Shown piece by piece: positions 49,854 to 61,665 of a DNA stretch of 64,000 nt. The notes beneath the pieces were generated by a model. It was not told where the DNA came from. It was given only the letters and a program-made list of their open reading frames with translations, and searched no databases. The position numbers were made by a program, and so were the translations under genes. This stretch comes from Chrysogorgia sp. JL179-B06 (Eukaryota; Cnidaria; Anthozoa; Scleralcyonacea; Chrysogorgiidae), in the NCBI GenBank assembly GCA_035772405.1, contig JAYKKM010000208.1:124001-188000 (forward strand), in the 5' to 3' direction. Position 1 is the first letter of the stretch. Each line of letters begins with the position of its first letter.

Positions 49854-50207
49854 ATGTCATTATCACATTTATTTTATTTTTGTATGGAATATAAAGGTAC
49901 AAGATATTACGACGATGCTCTTACTCGCTTTTTTTCAAATGATTTTCTTCAAAGAAACTATCCTGACTATACGTATTTGATAGAGGATTTCAAACCTGCT
50001 ACAAAATGTGATAAATGTGTTCAAATAGAAAATCAGAACCCCAACCAAGTCTATCAACTAACCCTGAGAGTTATTACAGGAGGATCTGGAATATCCATAA
50101 AGACACTTATTGAACATAATGCTATTCATCTTTTGTCTAAAAAGATTATGCTTATAAAATGTAAATCTTCATCAATAATACCCTGTTGCGTTACTTCTCA
50201 CAATTGA
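49854..50207 (+). CDS. Element B family protein, 117 aa (member 2)
   Basis: Start taken at MSLSHLFYFCMEYKGTRYY because the other two members have 12-14 residues before the same position. Conserved: a Phe-Leu-x2-x-Tyr-Pro-x-Tyr-x-Tyr-(L/V)-(I/V)-Glu-Asp block, a Cys-x2-Cys (KCDKCVQIE) and a beta-strand end. Intact. The three members (34818, 49854, 50318) are tandem and have TATA elements, so each was separately transcribed. No match to known families recognised. Confidence 0.55.
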   Translation: MSLSHLFYFCMEYKGTRYYDDALTRFFSNDFLQRNYPDYTYLIEDFKPATKCDKCVQIENQNPNQVYQLTLRVITGGSGISIKTLIEHNAIHLLSKKIMLIKCKSSSIIPCCVTSHN

Positions 50208-50262
50208 ATCATTTTTAAAAAAAATGTAAAAAATCACTATATCAATTTTGGTTCAAAAAAAA

Positions 50263-50280
50263 TATATATAAGGTGTTTTA
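50263..50280 (+). promoter_or_regulatory. TATA element TATATATAAGGTGTTTTA
   Basis: It lies 38-55 nt upstream of ATG 50318. Confidence 0.6.
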
Positions 50281-50317
50281 AAATAAAAAAAACTGTATCA
50301 TTACTGTGAATAAAAAA

Positions 50318-50680
50318 ATGTCCATATTACTTTATTATAGTCATTGTGTTAATACTATAACCTTTTTGGATAAAACCACAAATACATTACAACGCTATTT
50401 TTCATGTAAATATCTTCAAATAGATTATCCTGAATATATATATTTTGTAGAGGATTGCAACCCTGTTATAATATGTAATACAGACAAATGTAAAATAATA
50501 AAAAACTATGGTGAGAAGGAACAACAACCCCATGAAGTAACCCTAATAATTCTCAATTATGGAGAATCTGGAAGAAGAATAAAAATATTATCGGAGAAAG
50601 AAGATATTTATCATCTTTTGCATAAAAATATTAAGTTAAAAAAAACTGTCGAGGACATATTAATTTTTTCTCTTGTATAA
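50318..50680 (+). CDS. Element B family protein, 120 aa (member 3)
   Basis: Intact frame starting MSILLYYSHCVNTITF. The block YLQIDYPEYIYFVEDCNP aligns with FLQRNYPDYTYLIEDFKP of member 2. The Cys pair is partly kept (CNTDKCK). It ends in a Lys-rich helix. The start is the first ATG after the TATA element. Confidence 0.55.
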   Translation: MSILLYYSHCVNTITFLDKTTNTLQRYFSCKYLQIDYPEYIYFVEDCNPVIICNTDKCKIIKNYGEKEQQPHEVTLIILNYGESGRRIKILSEKEDIYHLLHKNIKLKKTVEDILIFSLV

Positions 50681-50744
50681 TTTTTATTTTTTTATAATAA
50701 AAAACATTTCATATGAATCATTTTTTTTTACATGGATTCTTTCT

Positions 50745-51200
50745 TTACTCTAAAATATTTTTATAACAGTTTTTTTCTTTTTTCCTTTTGTTTTTTTTTC
50801 GATTCTTGTTCTTATAATTAGCTAATTTACGGGCTCTTTCTTCATTCCATATTTTTCCCATTTTACCCTGACGATTTCCATATCGAAATAACGTGGACGG
50901 ATCATATATTCTACCTTTACGATGGTAGAAATCATCAGGAAAAGAACGAATGATTCCACCCCCATATGGAAGCCAATCAAAAATATCAGCTCTTGCTTCT
51001 TTGAGATAAACAACCCCTTGAAGATACCCGATTTCTTTATCTTTTACAATTTCACGACTACTTTCAAAAAACGATATTTCATTTAATTTAAGTCAATTCC
51101 GTGGAGTATGAATTAATTTTACTGCCTCTATCATTTTTTCAACATATTCTGGGTTACGCATTTCAAATGACCAAATCTTTCGCGGTGGTGCATAACTCAT
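50745..51200 (-). pseudogene. Unknown element B protein, 151 aa, one internal stop
   Basis: From ATG 51200 (MSYAPPRKIWSFEMRNPEYV) one phase runs to 50745, cut only by TGA near 51093. It includes YLKEARADIFDWLPYGGGII and GRIYDPSTLFRYGN and ends in a Lys/Asn-rich basic tail. The Gly-Gly-Gly and repeated aromatic residues suggest a compact domain. No family recognised. Convergent with the family genes to its left. Confidence 0.45.
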
Positions 51201-51297
51201 CTTCAATAAAATAACTGTACATTTTTTTTTTCTATGATATCAGTTTTATACCCTAATTTTTTTACAAATGAAAAAAATTTTTCCCAAAAAACATTCA

Positions 51298-51304
51298 TAT
51301 AAAT
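51298..51304 (+). promoter_or_regulatory. TATA element TATAAAT
   Basis: It lies 38 nt upstream of ATG 51342. Confidence 0.5.
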
Positions 51305-51341
51305 AAGCTTAAGAAACTATTTTTTTTTTCATTGAATAATC

Positions 51342-51677
51342 ATGTGGTTGCGATCACACGTTGATTTTGGAGAAGGTGAATCGCAAGAATATCTCGAATC
51401 TTATTATCATGATGAACCCATACAATTAGTAAAATACGAACTGGTGTATCCACCAATTATTTTATGAGGATATTATTTATATCTGACGGATCATAAAGAG
51501 CGTAAACATTTCAAGCTGCTTATAGATGGAACAATGCGTATATATGACCTCTTACCAACATTGAAAGGAAAATATATATTCATTAAAGATGGTAGTGTAG
51601 AATTAGCTGATCCTTTAGTAATCCCTTCTCGAAAGAGAATCAGTGATAGAGGGAAAGAATTGTTTTTCGCTTTGTAA
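51342..51677 (+). pseudogene. Unknown element B protein, 111 aa, one internal stop
   Basis: The frame from MWLRSHVDFGEGESQEYLES to 51677 is interrupted only by TGA at 51465, then goes on GYYLYLTDHKERKHFKLLID. Beta-rich with a basic end. The promoter spacing and same-phase continuation mark it as a real gene with a single lesion. Confidence 0.45.
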
Positions 51678-51740
51678 AAATATTGAAATGTAAAAAATAC
51701 GTTTTGAAATAAAAAATACTTTTTTATTTTAGAAAAAACA

Positions 51741-51982
51741 TCAATTATATATATAACACTCTGTTATGGTTTTAACAAATTTTCCAATATTGTCTGATTG
51801 ATCTAGTTGCGAATAGGTATATACGTACTGGCGACCATCCACAGGTAATTCACATAGGAATAATAGTCTATAATATTGAAGTTTGGGAACAAATTTACTG
51901 CGTAATATAGGAACTTTTTCACATTTTACCAACACCATTTCAACATCCTCTAAAATTCCATAAAAATCCTCATTTCTACAAA
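51741..51982 (-). pseudogene. 3' part of an element B gene interrupted by transposon D
   Basis: The minus-strand frame enters from the transposon edge with CRNEDFYGILEDVEMVLVK and ends at ECYIYN. There is no start codon before the edge, since the reading is open up to 51982. The likely N-terminal part lies beyond the transposon, at 61907-61976, in a compatible phase. Function unknown. Confidence 0.5.
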
Positions 51983-52431
51983 CACAGGGCGAAATCTCAG
52001 AATTATTTGCATTTAACCAAAAGTGTAAAGTTTGCGAAATGTCGCTTTACACCCTTTACACCTTGATTATAGTTGAATAAAGGTTAGCCGTGGTTTACTT
52101 AACTTTAACGATGTGTAAATGTTCCTTTACGCTGAAATAACGCCAATGAACCTTTACATAACCTTTATACTATTATTTAAAGAGAAATAAATCTATTGTG
52201 AAGTTTATATATCTTTACACCGTCTTGATAAAGCTGTTAAAGCTCGGCGACACGCGCGCGGCAGGAAGTGTTTATCCTGTTAACTAGATTGTTATGGCAA
52301 CCGGAGAAAAACAAATAAAAGTCAATCTCGTTCCCAGAGCCTGTGAAGTCGAATACTCTTCAAAAAAGTTTACTTCTTGATCTGTTCCTTCGTTGATCTC
52401 AAACTTAATACACTTGGATTGGGGAAATGTA

Positions 52432-52560
52432 TTCGAATGAAAAGGGTGCTTCGTTGCCAAGAAAAGTGTCCGAATCGACATTTAGAAAACTGGTTTCGGA
52501 AAGTCACGTCAATAAACGTCACATTTCACGACCAAGCTCTTCATCAGTTCATCTGAGTCC
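52432..52560 (+). pseudogene. Transposon D transposase N-terminal remnant
   Basis: A frame near 52460-52566 reads VSESTFRKLVSESHVNKRHI and then a Ser run. The intact copy in transposon E has CTHCNENVSESTFRRQLILE and a Ser run at the same place. The Cys-x2-Cys half is frameshifted here. It shows that D and E belong to one family. Confidence 0.5.
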
Positions 52561-53584
52561 GAGATAGTGAATTTTCTAGTAAGTAATTACTAGAAACAGT
52601 GTTTACCCAGCATCATTGGCCATGGACTCTGTTGAGAACAATGTTGAGAACAATGTTGAGAACGATGCGTCTGAAACATCACAGAACCAAGAGGAGATGC
52701 AACCCTGCCAGGTTATTATCATGTTATTGTTTTTATTCCGTTACTCGTTATTCTCATGATTGAGTGAATTAATATGAACAGATATAATATTCAGTATTTT
52801 AATATTAGGTTACCATGGCATGCACAATGAATATACTAGACATCCTATGTATTATTCATTTTCTATTATTCAAATTCGAAAAAATCATTATGAGCGAACA
52901 GACAAGAAAGAAGAGGATGTTTGTCAATCTTATGTATAATCAGAAAAATGTTCACTCTGCCATCGGTCCATCGGATGGTAGTATAGAGTAGGTATACTGT
53001 ATAAGCTTGACAAACGTCCACCTCTCATCTGTAGGTATTAAGTTAGAATTAGTATTAGAATTATGGTACCGGTACCATTTATCCAGTAATTGAACCTGCA
53101 ACCCAGGCTTTGATGTTGCTTGTTTGCAACTGGTCCTGGTTCAGTCTTAAAATTTATATATTCACTAAATTTTCCTTCACCATAAATTATTAGAATGTTA
53201 TACTATGAACACTGTACATTCATGCATGCATGAGGCTTTAAATTTTATTTCTTACCAAAACTGCCAAATACTAACATTGATATCCAGTATCTCATATTAT
53301 AGTACATAACTTGCACTTCAGTGTTACACTAACTCACCTGATTATGTACAAAGTTTATGTATTTTGTCTGATGGCTAACCAATCTGTAAATGTGTACTCG
53401 GTGTCTGAAGTGAATGCTTTCCCTGAAAAATGTGTTACTGGTGAAAATTCATGCTGCACCTGGCTAATTCAGTTATGATGATTACAGATGCACTAGTTTG
53501 AACTGAATTTAATATTTGTCTGTTGACCGGTATCATTTTATTTATTAATTTTCCTCCTTAATTTTTACTTTAAGAGCTCTTCTG

Positions 53585-54137
53585 ATGATTCATTACAACA
53601 GTGACGAGGAAATTACTTTTGCTGAGGATGAGAGTGATACCGGTACTAACAATGAGTTCTGGACTGATGTTCCTGGAGATTTACTCAACCAGGATGTCTT
53701 AACACCTTCACCCCTTCCTGAACAATTGGCAAAGAAAAGTAAATTGCATCTTGTTAATTCACTGTTACAATGGTTTTTATACCTTCTGCTGACCTGGCAA
53801 ATTGGCAATTATTTGTCATAAAGTGACAAAAAAACAACTTGATTTCCATGTACCAAATAGCATTTTTACAGAACTTGTTGCTATTTTCCCAACTCCACTG
53901 TAAATGGTGAGGCAATATCTGAAGGCATATATGGATGATTTTACAAAGCTTATTGTGTGTCCAAAGTGTACTAAATGCTATAAATATGAAGAATGTTTGA
54001 TGAAAGTCAATGGTGAGTACATTGCCAATGAGGGAAAAACTATTTATGTAACAGCCAGTGAAATATGGAAGGATTGTGCAAAGTACAAAACAAGTTTTTT
54101 TAATGCACCAAGGAACTACAGTATGGATTACTGCTAA
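53585..54137 (+). pseudogene. Transposon D transposase-like fragments
   Basis: The first frame (53585-53821) is acidic (DEEITFAEDESDTGTNNEFW), followed by Leu/Trp-rich LLQWFLYLLLTWQIGNY. The second (53904-54137) has Cys-x2-Cys in KLIVCPKCTKCYKYEECL. The order acidic linker, hydrophobic Trp-rich helix, then CPKC zinc site is one I recall from multi-copy transposase-domain proteins of invertebrates. The parts between are frameshifted. No catalytic triad could be traced downstream. Confidence 0.45.
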
Positions 54138-55435
54138 ACACCGACTGTTTTCAACCAATGAAGCACCAAAAGGATTACACGTTGGTGTGTTGTATTTGGT
54201 TGTCCCTACCACAAAATGAAATATTTAAATGGGAAAATGTTATTATTGTTGGAGTGGTTCCATGGATGGATTGTGAACCCAAATTGAATTGCTGAAGCCT
54301 GTTGTTGATGAGCTGAATTATCTGCTTCAAGCCTAGGCAATCTGCCATTGTTTCAGGCAGCATTATTGTGCACATCATCAGTTTAATATACCAGCAACAA
54401 GGAAGTTGGCTGGTTTGAAAGAACAGTACAGTGCAGAACTTGGCTTCTCAAAATGTAAAAAGAAATTCCCTGGTTCATTTGGTGAGAAATGCAACTATTC
54501 TGGATGACAGTGGATGTATTGATAGATACAGTATACTGTAATGATCAATAAGTTAACTGGGAATTGGGCCCTTTCTCAATATATGAGCAACCAAAATGTA
54601 AAAGTATTCTAGCATCAACCCAAGTCAGTTTTAGGGTTAGGATTTGTCTTTTGGTTGCTCATACTGGATATTGTGAAAGATAAGCAATAGTAAATATTTT
54701 AGCATTTTGAATAATTTCCCCAGGACTACACACAATGTAAGCTTAGTTTTGATATTAAATCTTCAATTGTTGGCCTCTTTGAAGGTGTACCATGAATGCA
54801 CTGTCTAGCAATATTTTTAAGTTCTTCAGTGAAAAAATTACCTGGCCAAACAAATAAATATCACCAGCTAAACTACATCTATGTGATGCTTTTTAACTGA
54901 TTTTCGAACCCAGGCCCCTGAGCATGTGCTGTTTTGTTACAAATGTCATTACCGGCAACCGGTATCCACCTTTTGTTCCTCAAATACACCATCCAAAATG
55001 TCACATATTTTATAAGCTGTTTGAGAGTTCTCCCAACACTCAAAGTGCCGATCAGGCTATATGCAACCACAGCAAAAACACTTATATATGGTGACAATAC
55101 AGTACATGTATGTAATATGGATGCAATGGGGATTAATGTGATGTACAGTAATTACCATGTTTAAATACCGGTAGCTTGATGCAAACACAATAACTGACCA
55201 ATAGCACAGCAGCACAACTTATTTAACTATTAGATATTTGCTAAATTGCTATTTTACAGCATTTACTTATTTACAGTAAAATAGTCTGTAAAAATAGCAT
55301 GTCACAGTAATTAGTTCAATTTAGGAGCCAAATATATGCAGAGGTTCAGCCTAGTCTGAATATAAAATATAAATGTGAATTAGGTCAACAATGCTAAAAT
55401 GTTGAACCAAAATGTTTAAGCAGCTGTTATTGCCC

Positions 55436-55530
55436 TCTGTCTGTCGGTCGGTGAGATGTACCACACATGTCTATTATGGCAGCTGGGAGAAATAGGTTCA
55501 AATCCTGGGTCGGCCCACCAATCAGTGTCC
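55436..55530 (+). repeat. tRNA-derived SINE fragment
   Basis: It contains the pol III B-box GGTTCAAATCC at about 55496, preceded at about 50 nt by a weak A-box (TCGGTCGGTGAGATG). Not a folded tRNA: no acceptor stem pairing is seen. Confidence 0.4.
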
Positions 55531-58096
55531 ATGTCATTATGAATACTTTTAAGGAGGTGGTATACATGTAAGTAACTATACTAACTACTGTACCTTTCCT
55601 GCTGCAATTTCTATTATTACAATATTATTACAACTTGGGTATTTTACTTAGAACTAAAACACTTTTTAGCTTGTAGAATCATTATACTGTATGTCAGTAT
55701 ATCACACTTGTGAGTGCTGTATTGCTCTAATGTCATGCCTGCTTTTACTCTAAGTTTGACCAAGTAAATTTATCTAGTATGTAAGATATAAATACTGACG
55801 ATGGATGCTTTATAGATATATACCCAAGGGCCTGTAGACCCTGAGAGATGTATCTGATACATCACAAGGGCTGTATAGAGCTTGACGGCTGTATCAGATA
55901 CACGCCAAGGGGACTATGGCCCCTAAGCATGGCCGTAGCTAATATGTCAAAAATGAAGGGTGCCATGAAACCTAAAATTTCTGAATGAAATACTTTTCCC
56001 CAAATCTTGCAATATACTGCCAAAACAATAAGGACATAACCAAAATTACCATTTTTATCACACTTATGGTAGTAACGGTACTTCATTTTCCCCATATACA
56101 AATCTATTACACAAAGTGTCAACATGTCACCAATTACTTCCAATAGATTATAAGACATAATTAAAATGGCAATTAACAAAATGGCAATTCTGTAAAGGTT
56201 TGGTGGGGGGGGGGCCTCACCACCCAAATACCAGGGCCGTAGCAAGCGCCACGGCAGTGCCGAGGCATTATTTTACTCCAGTCAATTTTTTTCAATAAAT
56301 TTAACAATATACGCAAGGCAGAATTTAACGTGCCGATATATAAATAAGTTATACTAACTTGTCTGGAATACAACAAATTGTAACATATAATATAAATTAA
56401 TAATATCAATAGACTTGGTGGTTATCAAAATGTGCCAAAAAATTTTATATGGATGAGTATTTCAGCTATTATGTCTTGGTACAAATTGACAAAAACATTC
56501 TTTAAAATCTTTCTCCAAAATGCACATGGCATTTCAGAGATTACAGATTTCAAAAATTTTCCGGAGGGGACATGCCCCCTAAGTGTCACAACCTGCAGTG
56601 GCACTTAAAAGTGCTAGTATAAGCCAGCTGTGAGATTTAAAATAAAATATGTTCAAACACATAAAAAGAAAACTTACGGACAAATTCTTTCCATTTTCGC
56701 CAAAGGCCCAAAAACACACAGCCTAGGTTTAGGCTGAGATCAACACTACACTGCTACAGCTCGATTCTTCTCTATTTCTTTTGTGACATACGCCCGTCGC
56801 CTCAATATCTTTTCTGCCTTACTAATACAGACCAACGATGTTGCTTCCGAGATTTATTTCGCCGTATTTCATCTGCAATATACTATTTGACCGGGATAAA
56901 CGGCGTTGCTTTGCGTTTTTGAGCTGTACTGATGGCGCTGGGATTTCTCCCAGATCGTTACACATCCCACTGGTAGCAAGTGCGCCACTCGCAGTGTGGA
57001 AGACCTCGCCAAAATGCGCCATTCCGGCCGGTTTTGCATAAGCTCTCAACCATCAGACAGTTCAATTAGCAAGCAACGAATATTCGTTGATATCATCAGC
57101 TTAGTATACCAGAAATGCCGACAAGGACGTTTGCAAAGGACATCTCACTCGATTTTGGCGCGCGCGCGCCTGGATGCTTGTTGTGTTAGCGCTTTGACAA
57201 TATGGGACTCCTCCCTTCAACAATAATAGTGCAGTTTTGATGGCTGAATTACAACTTGTTTGATATTCGTTTGTTCAATTTTATTCATATAAATACATTC
57301 GAGTAATATTTCGTTCATATAAAAGTTTTCAATTCACAATAAGTGATCTAAAAGCTGCACCACTAGTTTACAGATGGCATATTCAGTGTGTCAGCCCTCC
57401 CCACACAGAAATTATTTTGCGCTACTTTACCAAAGTTGGCGCGCAAATTCAAATCAGTCGCAATTTACATAAACGGTTTGTGTCAGTAAAGATGGAGGCA
57501 TATGGAGGCAAGAAACCTTTGTTTATCCCATTCTAACCATGAACGTTTGTATTGGAAAATACACATGAAAGTCATGAACGTTTCTATTGGAAAATTTCGT
57601 TGCGGAATATAAAGCCTTGAGAGAGCAGGTTAATCAAGTCGTCGCAAATGACAAAGCCGCGCGCATTGACGGTTGATTCATAACAAGATCGAACTTCTGA
57701 CAGCTTCGTCCAGACTCCAGTCCGATGCCTGAGCGACGTACACTATAGACAAACTGGAAGCTCTATTCATGTGCCGAAAATGTGCAGGTATGGTTAAAAC
57801 ATGTAAACATTACACATATTATATACTATATATATTTATTGATAAAGTATTGCTCCGCTCACTAAAAGCGTGAGGCAGACGCTATATTATATATGTTTTA
57901 TAGCATGACGTTCGACGAAAATTCAAAATTTTCGAGAGATCTGGAGAAACGCAATCGTTCGTTTCAGATAACGCTACGATATTAGATTTGTAGTTCAAAA
58001 ACCTTTCAGGAAGACAAATTAGTGTTTAAATTGAAACAGACGGCGGAGTCTGGGTACGAGTTTTGCAATAATATAATTTATTTTTTTTGTATCGTG
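55531..58096. other. Transposon D interior without a recognisable gene
   Basis: Only short frames occur, several overlapping on both strands (56822-57049, 56838-57041). Repeats are visible: a GGG-run at about 56201, two related segments with TGTATCTGATACA-type words at 55840-55910, and two copies of a GGCCGTAGC(T/A)A(A/G) word at 55931 and 56234. Probably nested degraded repeats. Confidence 0.45.
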
Positions 58097-58814
58097 AGAC
58101 GGCCACGGAATCGGGAATCGTAAATGCTAAATTTTTTTATCGTGATTTTTGCTTCATTATTAGCTGGAAAATGGAAAACTAATACATAATTTGATTCAAC
58201 TAAGCTGGAAATAACTATATTATACAAAAACTAAGGTATTTTGGTTTGCTTTTCTTTCCTTATCCAAATAATGCAGTTTTACCGAACTAAAGTTACTCAA
58301 GTATTTTACCTTATATAATAAAAAAAATGAATATGTTATTTACCGTTTTTGGTCGGTCCGGATAGAGAAAACTTTGCCGACCAAAAACGGTAAATAACAT
58401 ATATATAATATAATAATAATAATATAATACAATATAATATAATATATATGTTATTTACCGGCTGGGAGGTCCGGATAGAGAAATATTTGCCCGAGGTTTC
58501 AAAAACGCCCAGAGGCCAAGGGACGTTTTTGAGACCGAGGACAAATATTTCTCTATCCGGACCGACCGAAAATGGTAAATAACATATTTATTTTGTATTA
58601 TACTAGGTAAAAGACTTGAGTTACTTTAGTTCGGTAAAACTGCATTGTTTGGATAAGGAAAAAGAAACAAACCAAAATACTTTAGTTTTTGTTTAATATA
58701 GTTATTTCCAGCTTAGTTGAATCAAATTCTGTATTAGTTTTCCATTTTCCAGTTAATAATGAAGCAAAAATCACGATAAAATTTTTTAGCATTTAGGATT
58801 CCGTGACCGTGGTC
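58097..58814. repeat. Long foldback element with 260-bp arms
   Basis: The left arm from about 58097 (GGCCACGGAATC) to about 58380 is mirrored by 58556-58814 (ending GTGACCGTGGTC), including AGCTGGAAATAACTATATTA and TCCGGATAGAGAAA. The centre holds smaller palindromes (58333-58401 around GGTAAATAACAT). It could fold into a very long hairpin; likely a foldback or MITE insertion. Confidence 0.8.
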
Positions 58815-58904
58815 AAAATATAGTAAAATTCCGCCCGCTGCTGCAGCCAATCAGTTGCAGGAAAGGCTAGGATTCCGTCCGCTCACGTGATACAAAAAAA
58901 TATA

Positions 58905-59330
58905 TAATATAATATAATAATAATAATAATATAATATAATTTATTATATAAAATAGAGTATATATAAACATATATATATATATATATAAACTAATAAAAG
59001 TGATAATCTCATATGTCTGATTATTTATGGTAATCGCACATGTGACGATTATCACTGATACAGCACTATAGTTTAAAACTGTTTTTTCTAAGCAATTGGA
59101 CATTTTTATATAATAAACAGAAAAATACATGGATGCTTGGAAATATGAAATTTATTTCCCGTGTTAACCAGGATATCTCACTCGTTCGATTCCACACATC
59201 CATGTATTATTCTCTATATAATAATAATATAATAATAATATAATAATAATATAATATAATATAATAATATGATATAATATATAATATAATATATAATATA
59301 ATATAATGTAATATAATATAATATAATAAC
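58905..59330. repeat. (ATAAT)n / (TA)n microsatellites
   Basis: Two tracts, 58905-58990 and 59215-59330, consist almost only of ATAAT, AATATA and TA units. The Tyr/Ile-rich frames on the minus strand here are read from the microsatellite and are not genes. Confidence 0.85.
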
Positions 59331-59844
59331 ACAAATAGTTATATAGTTTGATTTGGCTTCCTGTGGTTGCAGCGCTGAAATTTGAGATCATGGTCGGAGA
59401 GCTGTTAAATTATTATATTAAAGTATTAAAGACTTACGTACGTGATCTTTTAAGATGAGCAGTTGTTTTGTTTTTTGTATGGTGTGAGCTAACACTACAG
59501 ATCATGTTTTATTTCACATATGCTCTGAAGTCAGGAGACAATGCCTGAACAGGTGGAAATCTCAGCAGTTAGCAATAACGATTTACGTGGTATTTCCACA
59601 AAGTTCATTCGCTTTTTTTAATTTGTACTTAAATTATTTCATAGTCTAAAGTTCAGAGCACAAGATCAGCATTTTCCAAAAACCTGTGAACGAGCTTAAC
59701 CATCAATATGGAGGTGAAGACAAATGTCCATGGAGTTTGTTGCAATTGAAAGGTATGTATCGTGTTTTCTTTTCAGTAATAAATTATTTGTTCCATATTC
59801 TCTAATTTTATAAATTAAGGGTGATTATGTTCATTAAATCTTAA

Positions 59845-60163
59845 AGGTGCAGTCCAGTCCGTTCTGCGCATGTATGATATTTCAAACGTTGGGGACCCCA
59901 CATGTCAACAAACGTTAACGGAATAGATTTGCGACAGTTCGAAAGAGAGTATTCGTTAAATGTGGCGAAGGCACGAGTGGTAGTTTGATATATTATCCAC
60001 ATTTATGAACCAAACAGCTTCTTATAACACGCTTTTTATGCGGAAAAGCTCAAGCGTGTGAAAAAAATCCGCAATACTTCATGTTCAATGTTTATATAAT
60101 GCAATGTAAACAAACGATGTAAACAGAAACATGGACATGCGCAGAACGGACTGGACGGCACCT
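59845..60163. mobile_element. 319-bp MITE with TTAA target duplication
   Basis: TTAA (59841-59844) is followed by AGGTGCAGTCCAGTCCGTTC; the other end is the inverse (GAACGGACTGGACGGCACCT) followed by TTAA (60164-60167). Inverted repeats are about 30 bp with one mismatch. TTAA duplication is typical of piggyBac-related and Kolobok-related elements. Confidence 0.7.
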
Positions 60164-61199
60164 TTAAAATTATTTTTTAAATTATTTTTTGTGGCATTCA
60201 GACAAGAACATGTATGTTTGGTGCTTTGCATGATTATATTTATTGTGTACACACCATTTTGGTCTAAATTATGGAAAATGCGCATCACGTATGTCATGAA
60301 CTCTTTATTTACCAAAAAATTGCATATAGTTTTTTTTCAACTAATTTGAACCATTAGTTTGGTAAATATTCTTTTATGTACATCACCATACGCATTTCTG
60401 GGCTCGTTCGTGTTTCTCCAATTCAAATTAATATTTTGCTCCCAAGAAGGCTGAAAGGTTAATTAAGATACGCATAACAGAATATTTAAAATGTGTGCCA
60501 TTATAAAAGAGGTCTATTGGTATGTATATAGATGTTTCATTGGAAGTTTCTAATATGAACGTTATTTTGATTCTTGTATAGAAAGTTGTAAAAGAGGTTG
60601 ACCAGGCAAACGTTGCTGAAGTTGTGATGGCATCCTACTGTATATTTCCAATGAAGATAGTGACTCTTCACAATCGCAGAGTACTGAATTGAAAAATATT
60701 AAGAGAAGGTTGGATAAATTCCATCAGAAACATTAACAGATCAAGTGGCAAAAAGAACATTGGCAAGAGTAATTGGGGGAAATTCTCAAAGAGAAAACCA
60801 GAGAACTGTCCAAAATATTGTAGAACAGAAGCACCAGAGGCAACCGATGTCCACGCAATTGGAGTTGGCTGACAAATATTGAAACAGACTTCAAATATAG
60901 ACAGCTACAGTTGTACTGTTTTATTGATTTCCAACTGAAACTGGTCTGTGCAAATTAAGGCTTTGTCTTCCTCATTGTAGATTAAAATTTGCTTTTAACA
61001 AACATAATAATAACTTACATTGATACACATGAATATGCTAATACCAGAATAAAAATATTGTAAATTGTACAATGTATATTTTGTTTTTAATTATTTCCCA
61101 AACTGGTGCGATAATTGTTCCAAGGTTGATAAAGCAATCATTAACACTGCTTTACACACCTTGAACTAAGTATTAAATCTGTGATTTCGTGCTGTGATT

Positions 61200-61665
61200 A
61201 CACGTATTTGACAACGCGGTGTACGTAAAGTTGTATAAATGTGCGCGAACTTTAAACAATGGTGTTAAAAATGGATTATAAACGTGATTGAAGGTATCAT
61301 TACACGTATTTAACAACGCGGTGTAAAGGGAGATAAATGTGCGCGAACTTTAATCAATGGTGTTAAACATGGATAAACGTGATTGAAGGTATCTTTACAC
61401 GTATTTAACAACGCGGTGTAAAGGGAGATAAATGTGCGCGAACTTTAAACAATGGTGTTAAACATGTATAAACGTGATTGAAGGTATCTTTACACGTATT
61501 TAACAACGCGTTGTAAAGGGAGATAAATGTGCGCGAACTTTAAACAGTGGTGTTAAACATTGATAAACGTGATTGAAGGTATCTTTACACGTATTTAACA
61601 ACGCGGTGTAAAGGGAGATAAATGTGCGCGAACTTTAATCAATGGTGTTAAAGTATGGTAAATGG
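61200..61665. repeat. 95-bp tandem repeat, five copies, near the right end of transposon D
   Basis: CACGTATTT starts at 61201, 61303, 61398, 61493 and 61588. Each unit contains ACAACGCGGTGTAAAGGGAG and GTGCGCGAACTTTAA. The GTGTAAAG word is also the one repeated next to both termini, so this may be a transposase-binding array. Confidence 0.85.

Noticed and set aside
56822..57226. Overlapping ORFs on both strands in transposon D
   Set aside because: They mirror each other across strands, lack motifs, and lie in repetitive, higher-GC sequence.
58867..59391. Tyr/Ile-rich minus-strand ORFs
   Set aside because: Translations of (ATAAT)n microsatellites.
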